A stretch of DNA of 64,000 bases from Hyphomicrobium denitrificans ATCC 51888 (GTDB lineage Bacteria; Pseudomonadota; Alphaproteobacteria; Rhizobiales; Hyphomicrobiaceae): the NCBI RefSeq assembly GCF_000143145.1, contig NC_014313.1:2604001-2668000 (forward strand), in the 5' to 3' direction. Numbering within the stretch: position 1 is the first letter of the stretch; each line of letters begins with the position of its first letter. The notes beneath the pieces are model-generated. The model did not search any database. It was not told the DNA's origin and saw only the letters and a list, made by a program, of their open reading frames with translations. Positions 8,682-16,839 of the stretch are shown here, in pieces. Made by a program: the position numbers and the translations under genes.

Positions 8682-8713
8682 GACATATCATTTTACCGGA
8701 TTAATCGCGCCTG

Positions 8714-10888
8714 ATGACTGTTATTCCGAATTTTGCAGACGTGCCTTTCGAAGCGCCGGCCGCGAGCCAAGCAGGCAAGAGTTCGGCCGCGCCCGAGGCG
8801 CCGGTCTGGGATACGCCCGAGGGCATTCCGGTGAAACCGGTTTTCACCGGCGCCGACACGGCGGAGCTTGATTTCATCGACACGCTGCCGGGCATCGTGC
8901 CCTTCCTGCGTGGCCCCTACCCGGCGATGTACGCGCTGCAGCCGTGGACCATCCGCCAGTATGCTGGCTTCTCGACGGCGGAAGATTCAAACGCCTTCTA
9001 TCGGCGCAATATCGCGGCAGGCCAGAAGGGCCTGTCGATCGCCTTCGATCTCGCGACCCACCGCGGCTATGACTCCGATCATCCGCGCGTCAAGGGCGAC
9101 GTCGGCATGGCGGGCGTCGCGATCGATTCCATCTTCGACATGCGCGTGCTGTTCGACGCCATTCCGCTGCAAGACATGACAGTGTCGATGACGATGAACG
9201 GCGCCGTGCTGCCGATCCTCGCGCTCTTCATCGTGGCGGGCGAGGAACAGGGCGTGCCGCCGGAGAAGCTCGCCGGAACTATTCAGAACGACATTCTGAA
9301 AGAGTTCATGGTGCGCAACACGTATATCTATCCGCCCGCGCCTTCGATGCGGATCGTCTCGGATATTTTCGCCTACACCAGCGCGAAGATGCCGAAGTTC
9401 AACTCGATCTCGATCTCCGGCTATCACATGCAGGAAGCCGGTGCGACGGCCGACCTCGAACTCGGCTACACGATCGCGGACGGCATCGAATATGCGCGTG
9501 CAGGCGTCGCCGGCGGATTGGATATCGACGCGTTCGCGCCGCGCCTGTCGTTCTTCTGGGCGATCGGCATGAACTACTTCATGGAAATCGCCAAGATGCG
9601 CGCCGCGCGCCTGCTCTGGGCGAAGCTCATCAAGGAAGAGTTCAAGCCGAAGAGCGACAAGTCCCTATCGCTCCGAACGCATTCGCAGACGTCCGGCTGG
9701 TCGCTGACGGCGCAGGACATCTTCAACAACGCCACCCGCACCTGCCTCGAAGCCATGGCGGCGACGCAGGGTCATACGCAATCGCTGCACACGAACGGTC
9801 TTGACGAAGCGATCGCGTTGCCGACGGACTTCTCGGCGCGCATCGCCCGCAACACGCAGCTTCTGCTGCAGCAGGAATCGGGGACGACGCGGACGATCGA
9901 TCCGTGGGGCGGTAGCCACTATGTTGAACGCCTGACCTACGATCTCGCGAAAAAGGCGCTGTCGCACATCGAGGAAGTCGAGGAGCAAGGCGGCATGGCG
10001 AAGGCCATCGCGGCCGGAATCCCGAAGCTTCGCATCGAGGAGGCCGCCGCACGCACGCAGGCCCGCATCGATTCCGGGCGGCAGACGATCACCGGCGTCA
10101 ACAAGTTCCAGATCAAGGGCGACAAGGAAATCAACTTCCTCAAGGTCGACAACCAGGCCGTGCGCGAGGCGCAGCTCGCGAAGCTGAAACGGCTTCGGGA
10201 AGAGCGCAACGAGTCCGACGTGCAGGCCGCCCTCAACGCGCTGACGGAAGGCGCGAAGGGCAACGCAAACCTGCTCGACCTTGCCGTCAAGGCCGCACGC
10301 CAGAAGGCAACGGTCGGTGAAATTTCCTACGCGCTCGAAAAAGTCTTCACGCGGCACAAAGCCGAGATTCGCGCCATCAGCGGCGTCTATAAGAAGGAAG
10401 CGGCGATGAATCCGAGCGTCGATCGGGTGAAGACCCTCGTCGAGGCGTTCGACAAGAACGATGGCCGCCGGCCGCGCATCCTGATCGCCAAGCTCGGCCA
10501 GGACGGCCACGATCGCGGACAGAAGGTTATCGCGTCGGCCTTCGCGGACTTGGGCTTCGACGTCGATATCGGGCCGCTGTTTGCGACCGCCGATGAAGCC
10601 GCTCGCCAGGCCGTCGAAAACGACGTGCACGTCGTCGGCGTCTCAACGATGACGGCGGGTCACCTGACGCTTGTGCCGGAACTCAAGACGGCGCTCGACA
10701 AGGAAGGGCGCGGCGACATCATGATCGTCGTCGGCGGCGTCATTCCCCCCGCCGATTACGACGCGCTTTACGCCGCTGGCGCGAAAGCGGTGTTCGGCCC
10801 CGGCACGAACATCCCAGAGGCTGCAGCGGATCTCGTCGAAAAGCTCAACGCTCAGCTCGGCTACGCCGACAAAGCGGCGGCGGAATAG
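8714..10888 (+). CDS. mutB: Methylmalonyl-CoA mutase large (alpha) subunit
   Basis: A 724-residue catalytic subunit. The substrate-binding TIM barrel carries the family signatures [20 protein letters not shown] and [20 protein letters not shown] in the first 120 residues; the C-terminal B12-binding domain has GQDGHDRG at about residues 594-601, whose His replaces the lower axial ligand of adenosylcobalamin, and further [12 protein letters not shown]. It rearranges (R)-methylmalonyl-CoA to succinyl-CoA with the small subunit encoded at 2517, and would be protected by MeaB (18669). Length is typical. An intrinsic terminator follows directly. Confidence 0.96.
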   Translation: MTVIPNFADVPFEAPAASQAGKSSAAPEAPVWDTPEGIPVKPVFTGADTAELDFIDTLPGIVPFLRGPYPAMYALQPWTIRQYAGFSTAEDSNAFYRRNIAAGQKGLSIAFDLATHRGYDSDHPRVKGDVGMAGVAIDSIFDMRVLFDAIPLQDMTVSMTMNGAVLPILALFIVAGEEQGVPPEKLAGTIQNDILKEFMVRNTYIYPPAPSMRIVSDIFAYTSAKMPKFNSISISGYHMQEAGATADLELGYTIADGIEYARAGVAGGLDIDAFAPRLSFFWAIGMNYFMEIAKMRAARLLWAKLIKEEFKPKSDKSLSLRTHSQTSGWSLTAQDIFNNATRTCLEAMAATQGHTQSLHTNGLDEAIALPTDFSARIARNTQLLLQQESGTTRTIDPWGGSHYVERLTYDLAKKALSHIEEVEEQGGMAKAIAAGIPKLRIEEAAARTQARIDSGRQTITGVNKFQIKGDKEINFLKVDNQAVREAQLAKLKRLREERNESDVQAALNALTEGAKGNANLLDLAVKAARQKATVGEISYALEKVFTRHKAEIRAISGVYKKEAAMNPSVDRVKTLVEAFDKNDGRRPRILIAKLGQDGHDRGQKVIASAFADLGFDVDIGPLFATADEAARQAVENDVHVVGVSTMTAGHLTLVPELKTALDKEGRGDIMIVVGGVIPPADYDALYAAGAKAVFGPGTNIPEAAADLVEKLNAQLGYADKAAAE

Positions 10889-10895
10889 ATACGAA

Positions 10896-10927
10896 AATGG
10901 CCGGGCGAACCCGGCCATTTTTATTTT
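10896..10927 (+). terminator. Bidirectional intrinsic terminator between mutB and the helicase gene
   Basis: A perfect 10-base-pair stem AATGGCCGGG / CCCGGCCATT with a CGAA tetraloop-like tip (10896-10919) is followed by TTTTATTTT on the plus strand and by a T-run on the minus strand. It lies 7 bases after the mutB stop and 25 bases from the stop of the convergent helicase gene, so it can serve both. Confidence 0.9.
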
Positions 10928-10952
10928 CTCGAGATTTCAGGAAGCGCGGAGC

Positions 10953-12860
10953 TCACGAAGCCGGGTTACGGCTCTGACGGCCACGACCGCCGTCGTCGCG
11001 GCGCGGCTTCATGAACTTCGGTGCCTGGGTGCCGCTCCATGCGGGCCGCTTGTCGCCGCGCTCGGACTGACGGGCCGGGCTCTGGCGATGCTCATCATTA
11101 CGCCGCTCCGATGCATGCCCGCCTTCATGGCGATGCCCAGAGTGCGCGTTCTGAGATCGCGATGAATCCGCGTGGCGCGCGGGTTGACCATCGCGAGAGC
11201 GCTGTCCGGTTGCGGAACGGTGTCCGCTACCCCGAGCCTCGCCGCCGGCTTTGTGCTCGTGATGCTGGCGCTCGCCGCGATGCGGCCGGTCGCCATGATC
11301 GCGATGCGCCTGCTCGCGCTTTGCGGGTTCGCCTTCGCGAGCGGGATGGCCGTTGGCGCGCTGTTCACCGCCGCCGTTGCGCTCGTGATGCCTGCGTTCG
11401 CCGCGATGCGGGCGATCGCCCGGAGCGCGATTGGGACGATGCCCGTCGCCCCTGCTCTCTCGACGCTCGCCGACACCGAACACGGCGTCGCCGTCCGCTG
11501 CAATCGCAAGCGGTTCATACGGACGACGGTTCTCGCCGTTGCGTGCCGGCGATGCGTTGGCACGCTCGTCGCCATTGCGATGCGGCCGTGCGGGCCGTTC
11601 GCCGCGCTGTCCGCCTTCGCGTCCGTCGCGGCGGCCGCCCGCATGATGGTGCTGGCGATCGCCGTCACGCCGGGGTCCGGTCTCGGCGCGGTGATGCTGA
11701 CGCCGTTCCGGCATCGGCAGGGCCTCGCCGCCAACGTCGGCGATGACTTCAAGCTTCTGCTTCATCATGCGTTCGATGGCGGTGATTTCCTGGCGCTCAC
11801 CCGGATCGCACAGCGAAATCGCGATACCGCTGTTGCCCTTGCGGGCCGTGCGGCCGACGCGGTGCACGTAGGTTTCCGGATCGAGCGGCATGTCGAAGTT
11901 GACGACGTGCGTGATGTTGGAAACGTCAATGCCACGCGCCGCGATGTCGGTCGCGACGAGCACGCGAATGTGCCCCATCATGAAGTCGTTCAACGCACGC
12001 TGGCGCGCGTTCTGCGCCTTATTGCCGTGGAATGCCGAAGCACTGATGCCCGCCATGCCGAGGCGTTCGGCGACACGGTCCGCGCCGCGCTTCGTGCGCG
12101 TGAAAACGATGACGCGCTTGCAGGCTTCGTCAGCGAGGATCGTATGCAGCCGGCTCTGCTTTTCCGTTGTGCGGACGATCATGACCTTCTGATCGATGCG
12201 GTCGACGACGACCGACTTCGACGAGAGGTCGACGCGATACGGTTCCTTCAGAATGTCATAAGCGAACTTCTTGATTTCGACCGGCATGGTCGCGGAGAAG
12301 AGCGCCGTGCGCCGGGCTTCGGGAAGCATCGCAACGATTTTCTTGATGTCGCGAATGAAGCCCATGTCGAACATGCGGTCGGCTTCGTCGAGCACGAGCG
12401 TCTCAACGCGCGACAGATCGCAGGTGCGCATGTTGATGAGATCGAGCAGACGGCCGGGCGTCGCGACGAGCACGTGCACGCCGCGTTTCAGCGCGTTGAT
12501 CTGCGGACCCTTGCTCACGCCGCCGAGAACGACAGCACGGCGGATGCGCATGTTGCGCGCCAGGCTTGCGACTTCCTGGTCGATCTGAATCGCAAGCTCG
12601 CGCGTCGGCGCTAGCACGAGCGCCAACACCTGCTTCGGTGCCGGTTCGCTGTTTTGTGAGGCGATCTTCTGCAAGAGCGGAAGAACGAAGGTTGCCGTTT
12701 TGCCTGAACCCGTCTCCGCCATGCCGAGAAGGTCGCGACCCTCGAGCTGCGGCGGCAACGCCTGCACCTGAATAGGCGTCGGCGTTACGTACCCGCACTG
12801 CGTCAGGGCACGCGAAAGAGGCTCGGCAAATCCGAACGCCTCGAAATTTTCGATTGTCAA
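10953..12860 (-). CDS. rhlE: DEAD-box RNA helicase (RhlE type) with long basic tail
   Basis: Residues 1-375 are a standard DEAD-box core: Q motif with GYVTPTPIQ, ETGSGKT (about 49-55), PTREL (85), DEAD (158-161), SAT (189-191) and HRVGRTAR in the second RecA domain. It unwinds short RNA duplexes, in ribosome assembly or mRNA decay. The remaining 260 residues are low-complexity, dominated by Arg, His, Gly, Asn and Asp, with near repeats DRPHRGERRHHERNGGGEQ and DRPHRGERQHHEHKAGGEA. Start is uncertain: TTG 12860 gives MTIENFEAFGF, the usual family start; a GTG at 12926 would add 22 residues but lies inside a hairpin. Confidence 0.88.
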   Translation of the reverse strand: MTIENFEAFGFAEPLSRALTQCGYVTPTPIQVQALPPQLEGRDLLGMAETGSGKTATFVLPLLQKIASQNSEPAPKQVLALVLAPTRELAIQIDQEVASLARNMRIRRAVVLGGVSKGPQINALKRGVHVLVATPGRLLDLINMRTCDLSRVETLVLDEADRMFDMGFIRDIKKIVAMLPEARRTALFSATMPVEIKKFAYDILKEPYRVDLSSKSVVVDRIDQKVMIVRTTEKQSRLHTILADEACKRVIVFTRTKRGADRVAERLGMAGISASAFHGNKAQNARQRALNDFMMGHIRVLVATDIAARGIDVSNITHVVNFDMPLDPETYVHRVGRTARKGNSGIAISLCDPGERQEITAIERMMKQKLEVIADVGGEALPMPERRQHHRAETGPRRDGDRQHHHAGGRRDGREGGQRGERPARPHRNGDERANASPARNGENRRPYEPLAIAADGDAVFGVGERRESRGDGHRPNRAPGDRPHRGERRHHERNGGGEQRANGHPAREGEPAKREQAHRDHGDRPHRGERQHHEHKAGGEARGSGHRSATGQRSRDGQPARHADSSRSQNAHSGHRHEGGHASERRNDEHRQSPARQSERGDKRPAWSGTQAPKFMKPRRDDGGRGRQSRNPAS

Positions 12861-12919
12861 AGTGAAGAGTTTCCCAAGGGCTTCGAGACCGCTACGTCCT
12901 TGCGTGCGGGTCGTCCCAT

Positions 12920-12949
12920 GGCCCACACCGGCGCTTTCGGGGTGTGGCC
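12920..12949 (-). promoter_or_regulatory. Hairpin in the presumed leader of the helicase gene
   Basis: GGCC(C)ACACC (12920-12929, with one bulged C) pairs with GGTGTGGCC (12941-12949) around an 11-base tip. It covers the upstream GTG that could start the helicase gene and is 60 bases before the preferred TTG start. DEAD-box helicase genes often have structured leaders, so a role in autocontrol or cold response is conceivable but not shown. Confidence 0.35.
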
Positions 12950-13151
12950 TTTGCTATAAAAGATTGATCTCAATGCAGGGTCGAGCGCGGCAGTTGAGCC
13001 GCTTGGAGTGGCACGAGGACCCGAGCGCCATCGAAGAGCAATGGCCTGCTAGTGGCGATGTTCGGCCTTGAAGTCAAGGCATAAGCGCCAATTTAAGGGG
13101 TGCTGTGTCGGTCAGACGCGGGATATCGAACTGGTAAAGGGGAAGACTACG

Positions 13152-13610
13152 ATGATGATGCGACACCTCTTTTTGCCGCTGGCTGCGGCAGTTGTCGGCT
13201 ATGCGGGCGTGACCGCCGCTGCCGCCGCCTCGAAGCGGGTTTTCACAATTGCGGCGGTAGAGCCGAAGGGAACCGCCGAGGTCGCAAAGGAGCCGTTTCC
13301 GGCCGCTGCGCTCCCCGATGGCGGTGGGCTTCAACTCAAAAAGCCCGGTGACGACGGCCGCTGGCAGGTCTCGGCCTATCTCTGGAGCGCGCCGCAGTAT
13401 CACGTCAAAGCAGGCGACGAAGTGACGTTGCGGTTCGTCGGCCTCAATGGCTCCGAACATCCGACGACGATCGAGGGCTACGACAAATCGTTCACTCTCA
13501 AACGAGGGGAAGTGACCGACATCAGCTTCGTTGCGGACAAGCCCGGCGTATTCCAGATCATCTGCTCCAAGCATCAGCCGACGATGGTCAGCGAACTCAT
13601 CGTCGAGTAA
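13152..13610 (+). CDS. Cupredoxin-like periplasmic copper protein
   Basis: A 152-residue exported protein. A signal peptide (MMMRHLFLPLAAAVVGYAG, cleaved near AAAAASK) is followed by a beta-rich domain. The copper ligand pattern is visible: His in GLNGSEHPTTIEGY near residue 106, then Cys, His and Met in ICSKHQPTM (C-x2-H-x3-M) near the C terminus, as in plastocyanin/nitrosocyanin/CuA-like cupredoxins. Likely an electron carrier or copper-binding protein; the partner is not apparent. Three in-frame ATGs (13152, 13155, 13158) follow AAAGGGGAAG. The stop is 9 bases from that of the convergent peptidase gene. Confidence 0.82.
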   Translation: MMMRHLFLPLAAAVVGYAGVTAAAAASKRVFTIAAVEPKGTAEVAKEPFPAAALPDGGGLQLKKPGDDGRWQVSAYLWSAPQYHVKAGDEVTLRFVGLNGSEHPTTIEGYDKSFTLKRGEVTDISFVADKPGVFQIICSKHQPTMVSELIVE

Positions 13611-13619
13611 CAGCTCACC

Positions 13620-14561
13620 TCAAGAGATCTCTGAAATCGCGCGGCGCATGGCGTCCATGACGCCCGGGTCGCTCATGGCGTGGCCGGCTGTCTCGATAAA
13701 TTCGAGGCGCGCGTCCGGCCACGCAGACGCCAATGCGTGCGCCGTTCGCGGCGGGCAGAGCAAGTCGTAGCGGCCCTGCACGATGTGCCCTGGAATGCCT
13801 GCAAGATTTCGCGCGTCGCGCAGAAGCTGACCGGGCTCCAGGAAGAAATTATTCCGGATGTAATGCGCTTCGACGAACGGTGTCGGCGGCAGGCGCGACG
13901 CGGCATCGACTTCCGCCGGAAGTTTTCCGGGCTTGGCGGCGATTTCGGATAACGCGCGTTCGTAAGCGAACCAACGCAGCGCCGGAAGCGTATGCACGTT
14001 TGGATCGGGATTGCAGAGACGGTTCACGTAGGCTTGGAGCGGCTCGGAGCGCTCGGCGGCCGGAAGCCAATCGCGGAAGTCGGCGTAAAGCTCGGGCCGG
14101 AATATTTTCGGCCCTTCGAGAAACGCCCATTCGACTTCTTCCGCGGTACCCAGAAAAATGGCGCGCAGAACAAGCCCCGAGACGCGTTCAGGGTGTTTTT
14201 CGGCGTAAGCGAGCGCCAGCGTCGAACCCCAGGAGCCGCCGACCAGCAGCCATTTGGCGATATCGAAATGTTCGCGGATGGCTTCGAGATCACTGACGAG
14301 ATGAGCGGTCGTGTTGGCGTCGCACGAGAGATAGGGGTGGCTGCGACCGGCGCCGCGTTGATCGATCAGGAAGATATGATCACGCGCCGGGTCGAACAGC
14401 GTGCGGTGCAAATGCTGCGAGCCGCTTCCCGGTCCTCCGTGCAGAAACGCAATCGGGCGGCCGCCTCTGAGGCCGACTTCCTCGACATAGATCCAATGAC
14501 CGTCGCCGACATGGAGCATGCGTGCGTCGAAAGGTCGGAAGGCTTCGGGCAATGTTTTCAT
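13620..14561 (-). CDS. pip: Proline iminopeptidase (S33, alpha/beta hydrolase)
   Basis: A 313-residue protein with the whole signature set of proline iminopeptidase: HGGPGSGSQ oxyanion-hole motif near residue 40, DQRGAGRS near 70, GGSWGSTLAL with the nucleophilic Ser near 110, Asp in QGRYDLLCPP and His in TAGHAMSDP near the C terminus. It removes N-terminal proline from peptides in the cytoplasm. ATG 14561 was chosen because homologues start near MKTLPEAF; an in-frame extension to 14609 has no better signal. Confidence 0.93.
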   Translation of the reverse strand: MKTLPEAFRPFDARMLHVGDGHWIYVEEVGLRGGRPIAFLHGGPGSGSQHLHRTLFDPARDHIFLIDQRGAGRSHPYLSCDANTTAHLVSDLEAIREHFDIAKWLLVGGSWGSTLALAYAEKHPERVSGLVLRAIFLGTAEEVEWAFLEGPKIFRPELYADFRDWLPAAERSEPLQAYVNRLCNPDPNVHTLPALRWFAYERALSEIAAKPGKLPAEVDAASRLPPTPFVEAHYIRNNFFLEPGQLLRDARNLAGIPGHIVQGRYDLLCPPRTAHALASAWPDARLEFIETAGHAMSDPGVMDAMRRAISEIS

Positions 14562-14878
14562 GGCCGTTCTGCTGAGCACGGAATTTGGCTGCGGGCAAGG
14601 CGGCTGCACCGTGGGTACGCATAGCCCGGCCGCTTGCCGCCGTCATGGCCGCGTCACAGACCGGCTCGACGACATGCGCCGAGTTCGACGGCAACCGGGA
14701 GCCGGCGATCGACGTTGACAAGTGCAGGCTTTAGCAAAATCCGCGCATGATCGGAAACTCTTGGTTCACTCAATCGGAATTGACGAAACAGTTTTCGAAC
14801 CCCACCTGCACACTCATCGCAAGACTCGCTAATATAGCCGTATCGGACATGACGGTTTCTGTTCATAGGAGCTCGACA

Positions 14879-15307
14879 ATGGTTCGCACTGCCGTTTCGC
14901 AAATGCTACGCGCCGTCGCCGCCGGAGGATTTGCCCTTGCTGTTGGCGTGAGCTGCGTGAATGTCAGCAGCGCAAACGCAGAACCTGCGTCGCTGACCGG
15001 CTCATGGAGCGGCAATGGCTCGATCTCGTTTTCATCGGGATCGAAGGAAAGAGCGCGATGCCGTGCCCGCTTCGCGAAGACCGGCGCATCGAGCTACGCG
15101 ATGTCGGCGACGTGCGCGACGCCGTCCGCGAAAGTCGATCAATCGGCGACGCTCTATAAATCCGGCGCCAACAGCTACACGGGCAGCTTCTTCAATCAGC
15201 AGTACAATACCGGCGGTTCGATCCGCATCACGGTTTCAGGACGTACGCAGAGCGTGCGCCTCTCCGGTGAAGCCGGCAGCGCGATTTTCAAACTACGGAA
15301 GCTCTGA
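14879..15307 (+). CDS. Exported protein of unknown function
   Basis: A 142-residue protein with a clear signal peptide (MVRTAVSQMLRAVAAGGFAL, cleaved after SSANA). The mature domain (about 105 residues) begins LTGSWSGNGSISFSSG and runs in Ser/Gly/Thr-rich beta-like strands to SGEAGSAIFKLRKL, with cysteines at RCRARF and ATCATP. I have the impression of a family of small secreted Hyphomicrobiales proteins but cannot name it. TAGGAG lies 7 bases before ATG 14879, which decides the start over a longer frame opening at 14747. Confidence 0.6.
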   Translation: MVRTAVSQMLRAVAAGGFALAVGVSCVNVSSANAEPASLTGSWSGNGSISFSSGSKERARCRARFAKTGASSYAMSATCATPSAKVDQSATLYKSGANSYTGSFFNQQYNTGGSIRITVSGRTQSVRLSGEAGSAIFKLRKL

Positions 15308-15367
15308 ACGGCCGTCCGGCAGGGCGACTTGCGCGCAGCGCGTCGTGATCCCAGCTGGCGTCTCGTA

Positions 15368-15398
15368 AAAATATAGCCGGGCCCTGAAGCCCGGCTAT
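15368..15398 (-). terminator. Intrinsic terminator of the Spy/CpxP-like gene
   Basis: Stem ATAGCCGGGC (15373-15382) / GCCCGGCTAT (15389-15398) with a six-base tip, followed on the minus strand by ATTTTTA. It lies 26 bases beyond the stop codon at 15425. It can also stop plus-strand transcripts of the gene ending at 15307, though the plus-side T-run is absent. Confidence 0.8.
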
Positions 15399-15424
15399 TC
15401 AAACTCACAAGCGACGCTGAACGA

Positions 15425-16090
15425 TCAGCCCTTGTCGTCGGGTTCAGACGGAGCAGGACCGCCGTCATTGTCGGGCGTGTCGTTCTGCATGCCGGGACCG
15501 CGCTTGCCGTCAGGACCGCCCTGCCAGCCGTGATGCCCGTGGTGTCCCGGACCGCCCGGACCCCAGTCGCCGCCTACGGCCCAGTGCGGTCCGTGACCGC
15601 CGCTATGACCGAAGCCGGGCGACAGCTGGCGCATCAGCGGACGCAACACGTCTTTCTGCTCGTCACTCAAGGACGCGTAGAACGGCTTGAATGCGGTCGA
15701 GAACGTCTTGAAGCGATCGGCGCGTTCAGCGAGATTGTTGCTCATCCGCTCGTAACGTTCCGCAAGATCGGGGCGTTTGGATGCGCCGTCCGACTTGTCA
15801 GACCGGCGTTCCTCGCGCTTCTTCGCCCATTCGGCGCGCTTTGCCTCGCGAGCCTTGAACCCATCGCGCACTGCCGATTCAACAGGCGCCCAAAGTTTTT
15901 CCTGGTCGGCGTTGAGCTGTAGCGCCGCCTTGGCCATTGCGATGCGGCCATCCTCGAGGCGGGTCCGCGTTTCCGGCGTCATGTTGTGCCAGCCGCCAGC
16001 GCGATCGACGGACTTGGCAATGGCAACGGTCGCCGGAACAGCGGCTACGGCCGCAATCGCAAGCCAGGCACCGCGCGAAAGTTTATTCAT
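15425..16090 (-). CDS. Spy/CpxP-like LTXXQ-family periplasmic protein
   Basis: A 221-residue exported protein starting MNKLSRGAWLAIAAVAAVPA (uncleaved anchor or signal). Two LTxxQ-type motifs are present, LNADQEKLW near residue 60 and LSDEQKDVLRPLM near 145, flanking a long charged helical region, as in the Spy/CpxP periplasmic chaperones. The C-terminal 60 residues are rich in Gly, His, Pro and Trp (WGPGGPGHHGHHGWQGG) and could bind metal. AGGAG lies 8 bases before ATG 16090. A perfect inverted repeat 90 bases upstream suggests envelope-stress or metal control. Confidence 0.8.
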   Translation of the reverse strand: MNKLSRGAWLAIAAVAAVPATVAIAKSVDRAGGWHNMTPETRTRLEDGRIAMAKAALQLNADQEKLWAPVESAVRDGFKAREAKRAEWAKKREERRSDKSDGASKRPDLAERYERMSNNLAERADRFKTFSTAFKPFYASLSDEQKDVLRPLMRQLSPGFGHSGGHGPHWAVGGDWGPGGPGHHGHHGWQGGPDGKRGPGMQNDTPDNDGGPAPSEPDDKG

Positions 16091-16180
16091 GTGATCATCT
16101 CCTTCGGCCAGCTCAGAGATCGAAGGGGGAGCAAGTTTCGCTGGCCGTCGGATTAGGAACGACGCAGCGGCTTTGATCCG

Positions 16181-16200
16181 TCGTGAAATTTTGTTCACGA
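16181..16200. promoter_or_regulatory. Inverted repeat, candidate operator of the Spy-like gene
   Basis: TCGTGAA (16181-16187) and TTCACGA (16194-16200) form a perfect seven-base inverted repeat with a six-base AT-rich spacer (20-base site in all). It lies 90 bases upstream of the Spy/CpxP-like start and 55 bases below the stop of the gene at 16256. No T-run follows, so a terminator is less likely than a dimeric regulator site. Confidence 0.4.
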
Positions 16201-16255
16201 TGGAACGGTTATCGCGTTTTCCGCGGGCGTTGCGAATGCCTATTTTTGGCCGCTT

Positions 16256-16681
16256 TTACTGGGTCCCGCGCAGTCCGTGCGGGCTGGAACCGCTGGTTCC
16301 GTCCGACGCACCCGTGGCGGCCGCGGAAGCCATGTTGGCGCGCGCCTGGCGATCGATCGGCTGGGCGTAGACGACGCGGTCGCGACCGCTGAAGCAGCCG
16401 GCGACACAGATCACCAGATCCTCGTTGGGCCGCGCCGCGCTCAGCTGGCGGACGAGCACGCTCGATCCCGTTCCTGCTTGAACACCGAAGCCATCGAGCG
16501 GAACCGAGTTGAGATTTTTTGCCGGACGCTGGTCTGGCGCGGCGCCAGCGGCGACGATCTGTGTGCCGTCGGATTCCACATCGTCGAATTGGGCGTCCTC
16601 GGCGAACACACCGTTTGCCGACGCCAAAGCAAAAAGAACAGCAGCAGCCGACGCGAGCGGCTTTGCAAACGCGGAACGCAT
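16256..16681 (-). CDS. Exported protein of unknown function with CVAGCFSG motif
   Basis: A 141-residue protein beginning MRSAFAKPLASAAAVLFALA, a signal peptide probably cleaved after GVFA. The mature part is mostly polar and disordered except for one compact block near residues 90-110, DLVICVAGCFSGRDRVVYAQ, with two cysteines four apart, which could form a disulfide or bind a ligand. I do not recognise the family. GAAGG lies about 7 bases upstream of ATG 16681; an in-frame start at 16705 is possible. Confidence 0.55.
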   Translation of the reverse strand: MRSAFAKPLASAAAVLFALASANGVFAEDAQFDDVESDGTQIVAAGAAPDQRPAKNLNSVPLDGFGVQAGTGSSVLVRQLSAARPNEDLVICVAGCFSGRDRVVYAQPIDRQARANMASAAATGASDGTSGSSPHGLRGTQ

Positions 16682-16839
16682 GACGGACCTTCGAATACTG
16701 AACAAACTCGAAAGAACTGTGCCGCACGCGCGTAAAGGAAGTCTTACGAGATTTGCTCAAACCCGCGACGCGGCGGCGCTATGCGCGCCACCGTCGGAGG
16801 GCTTGCGTCGAATTTTACGGCCAACTTCCTTGCCGGCGT

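Noticed and set aside
11172..12614. A 480-codon plus-strand frame opposite the helicase gene
   Set aside because: Arises from the repetitive GC-rich tail-coding region; several frames are open there for compositional reasons.
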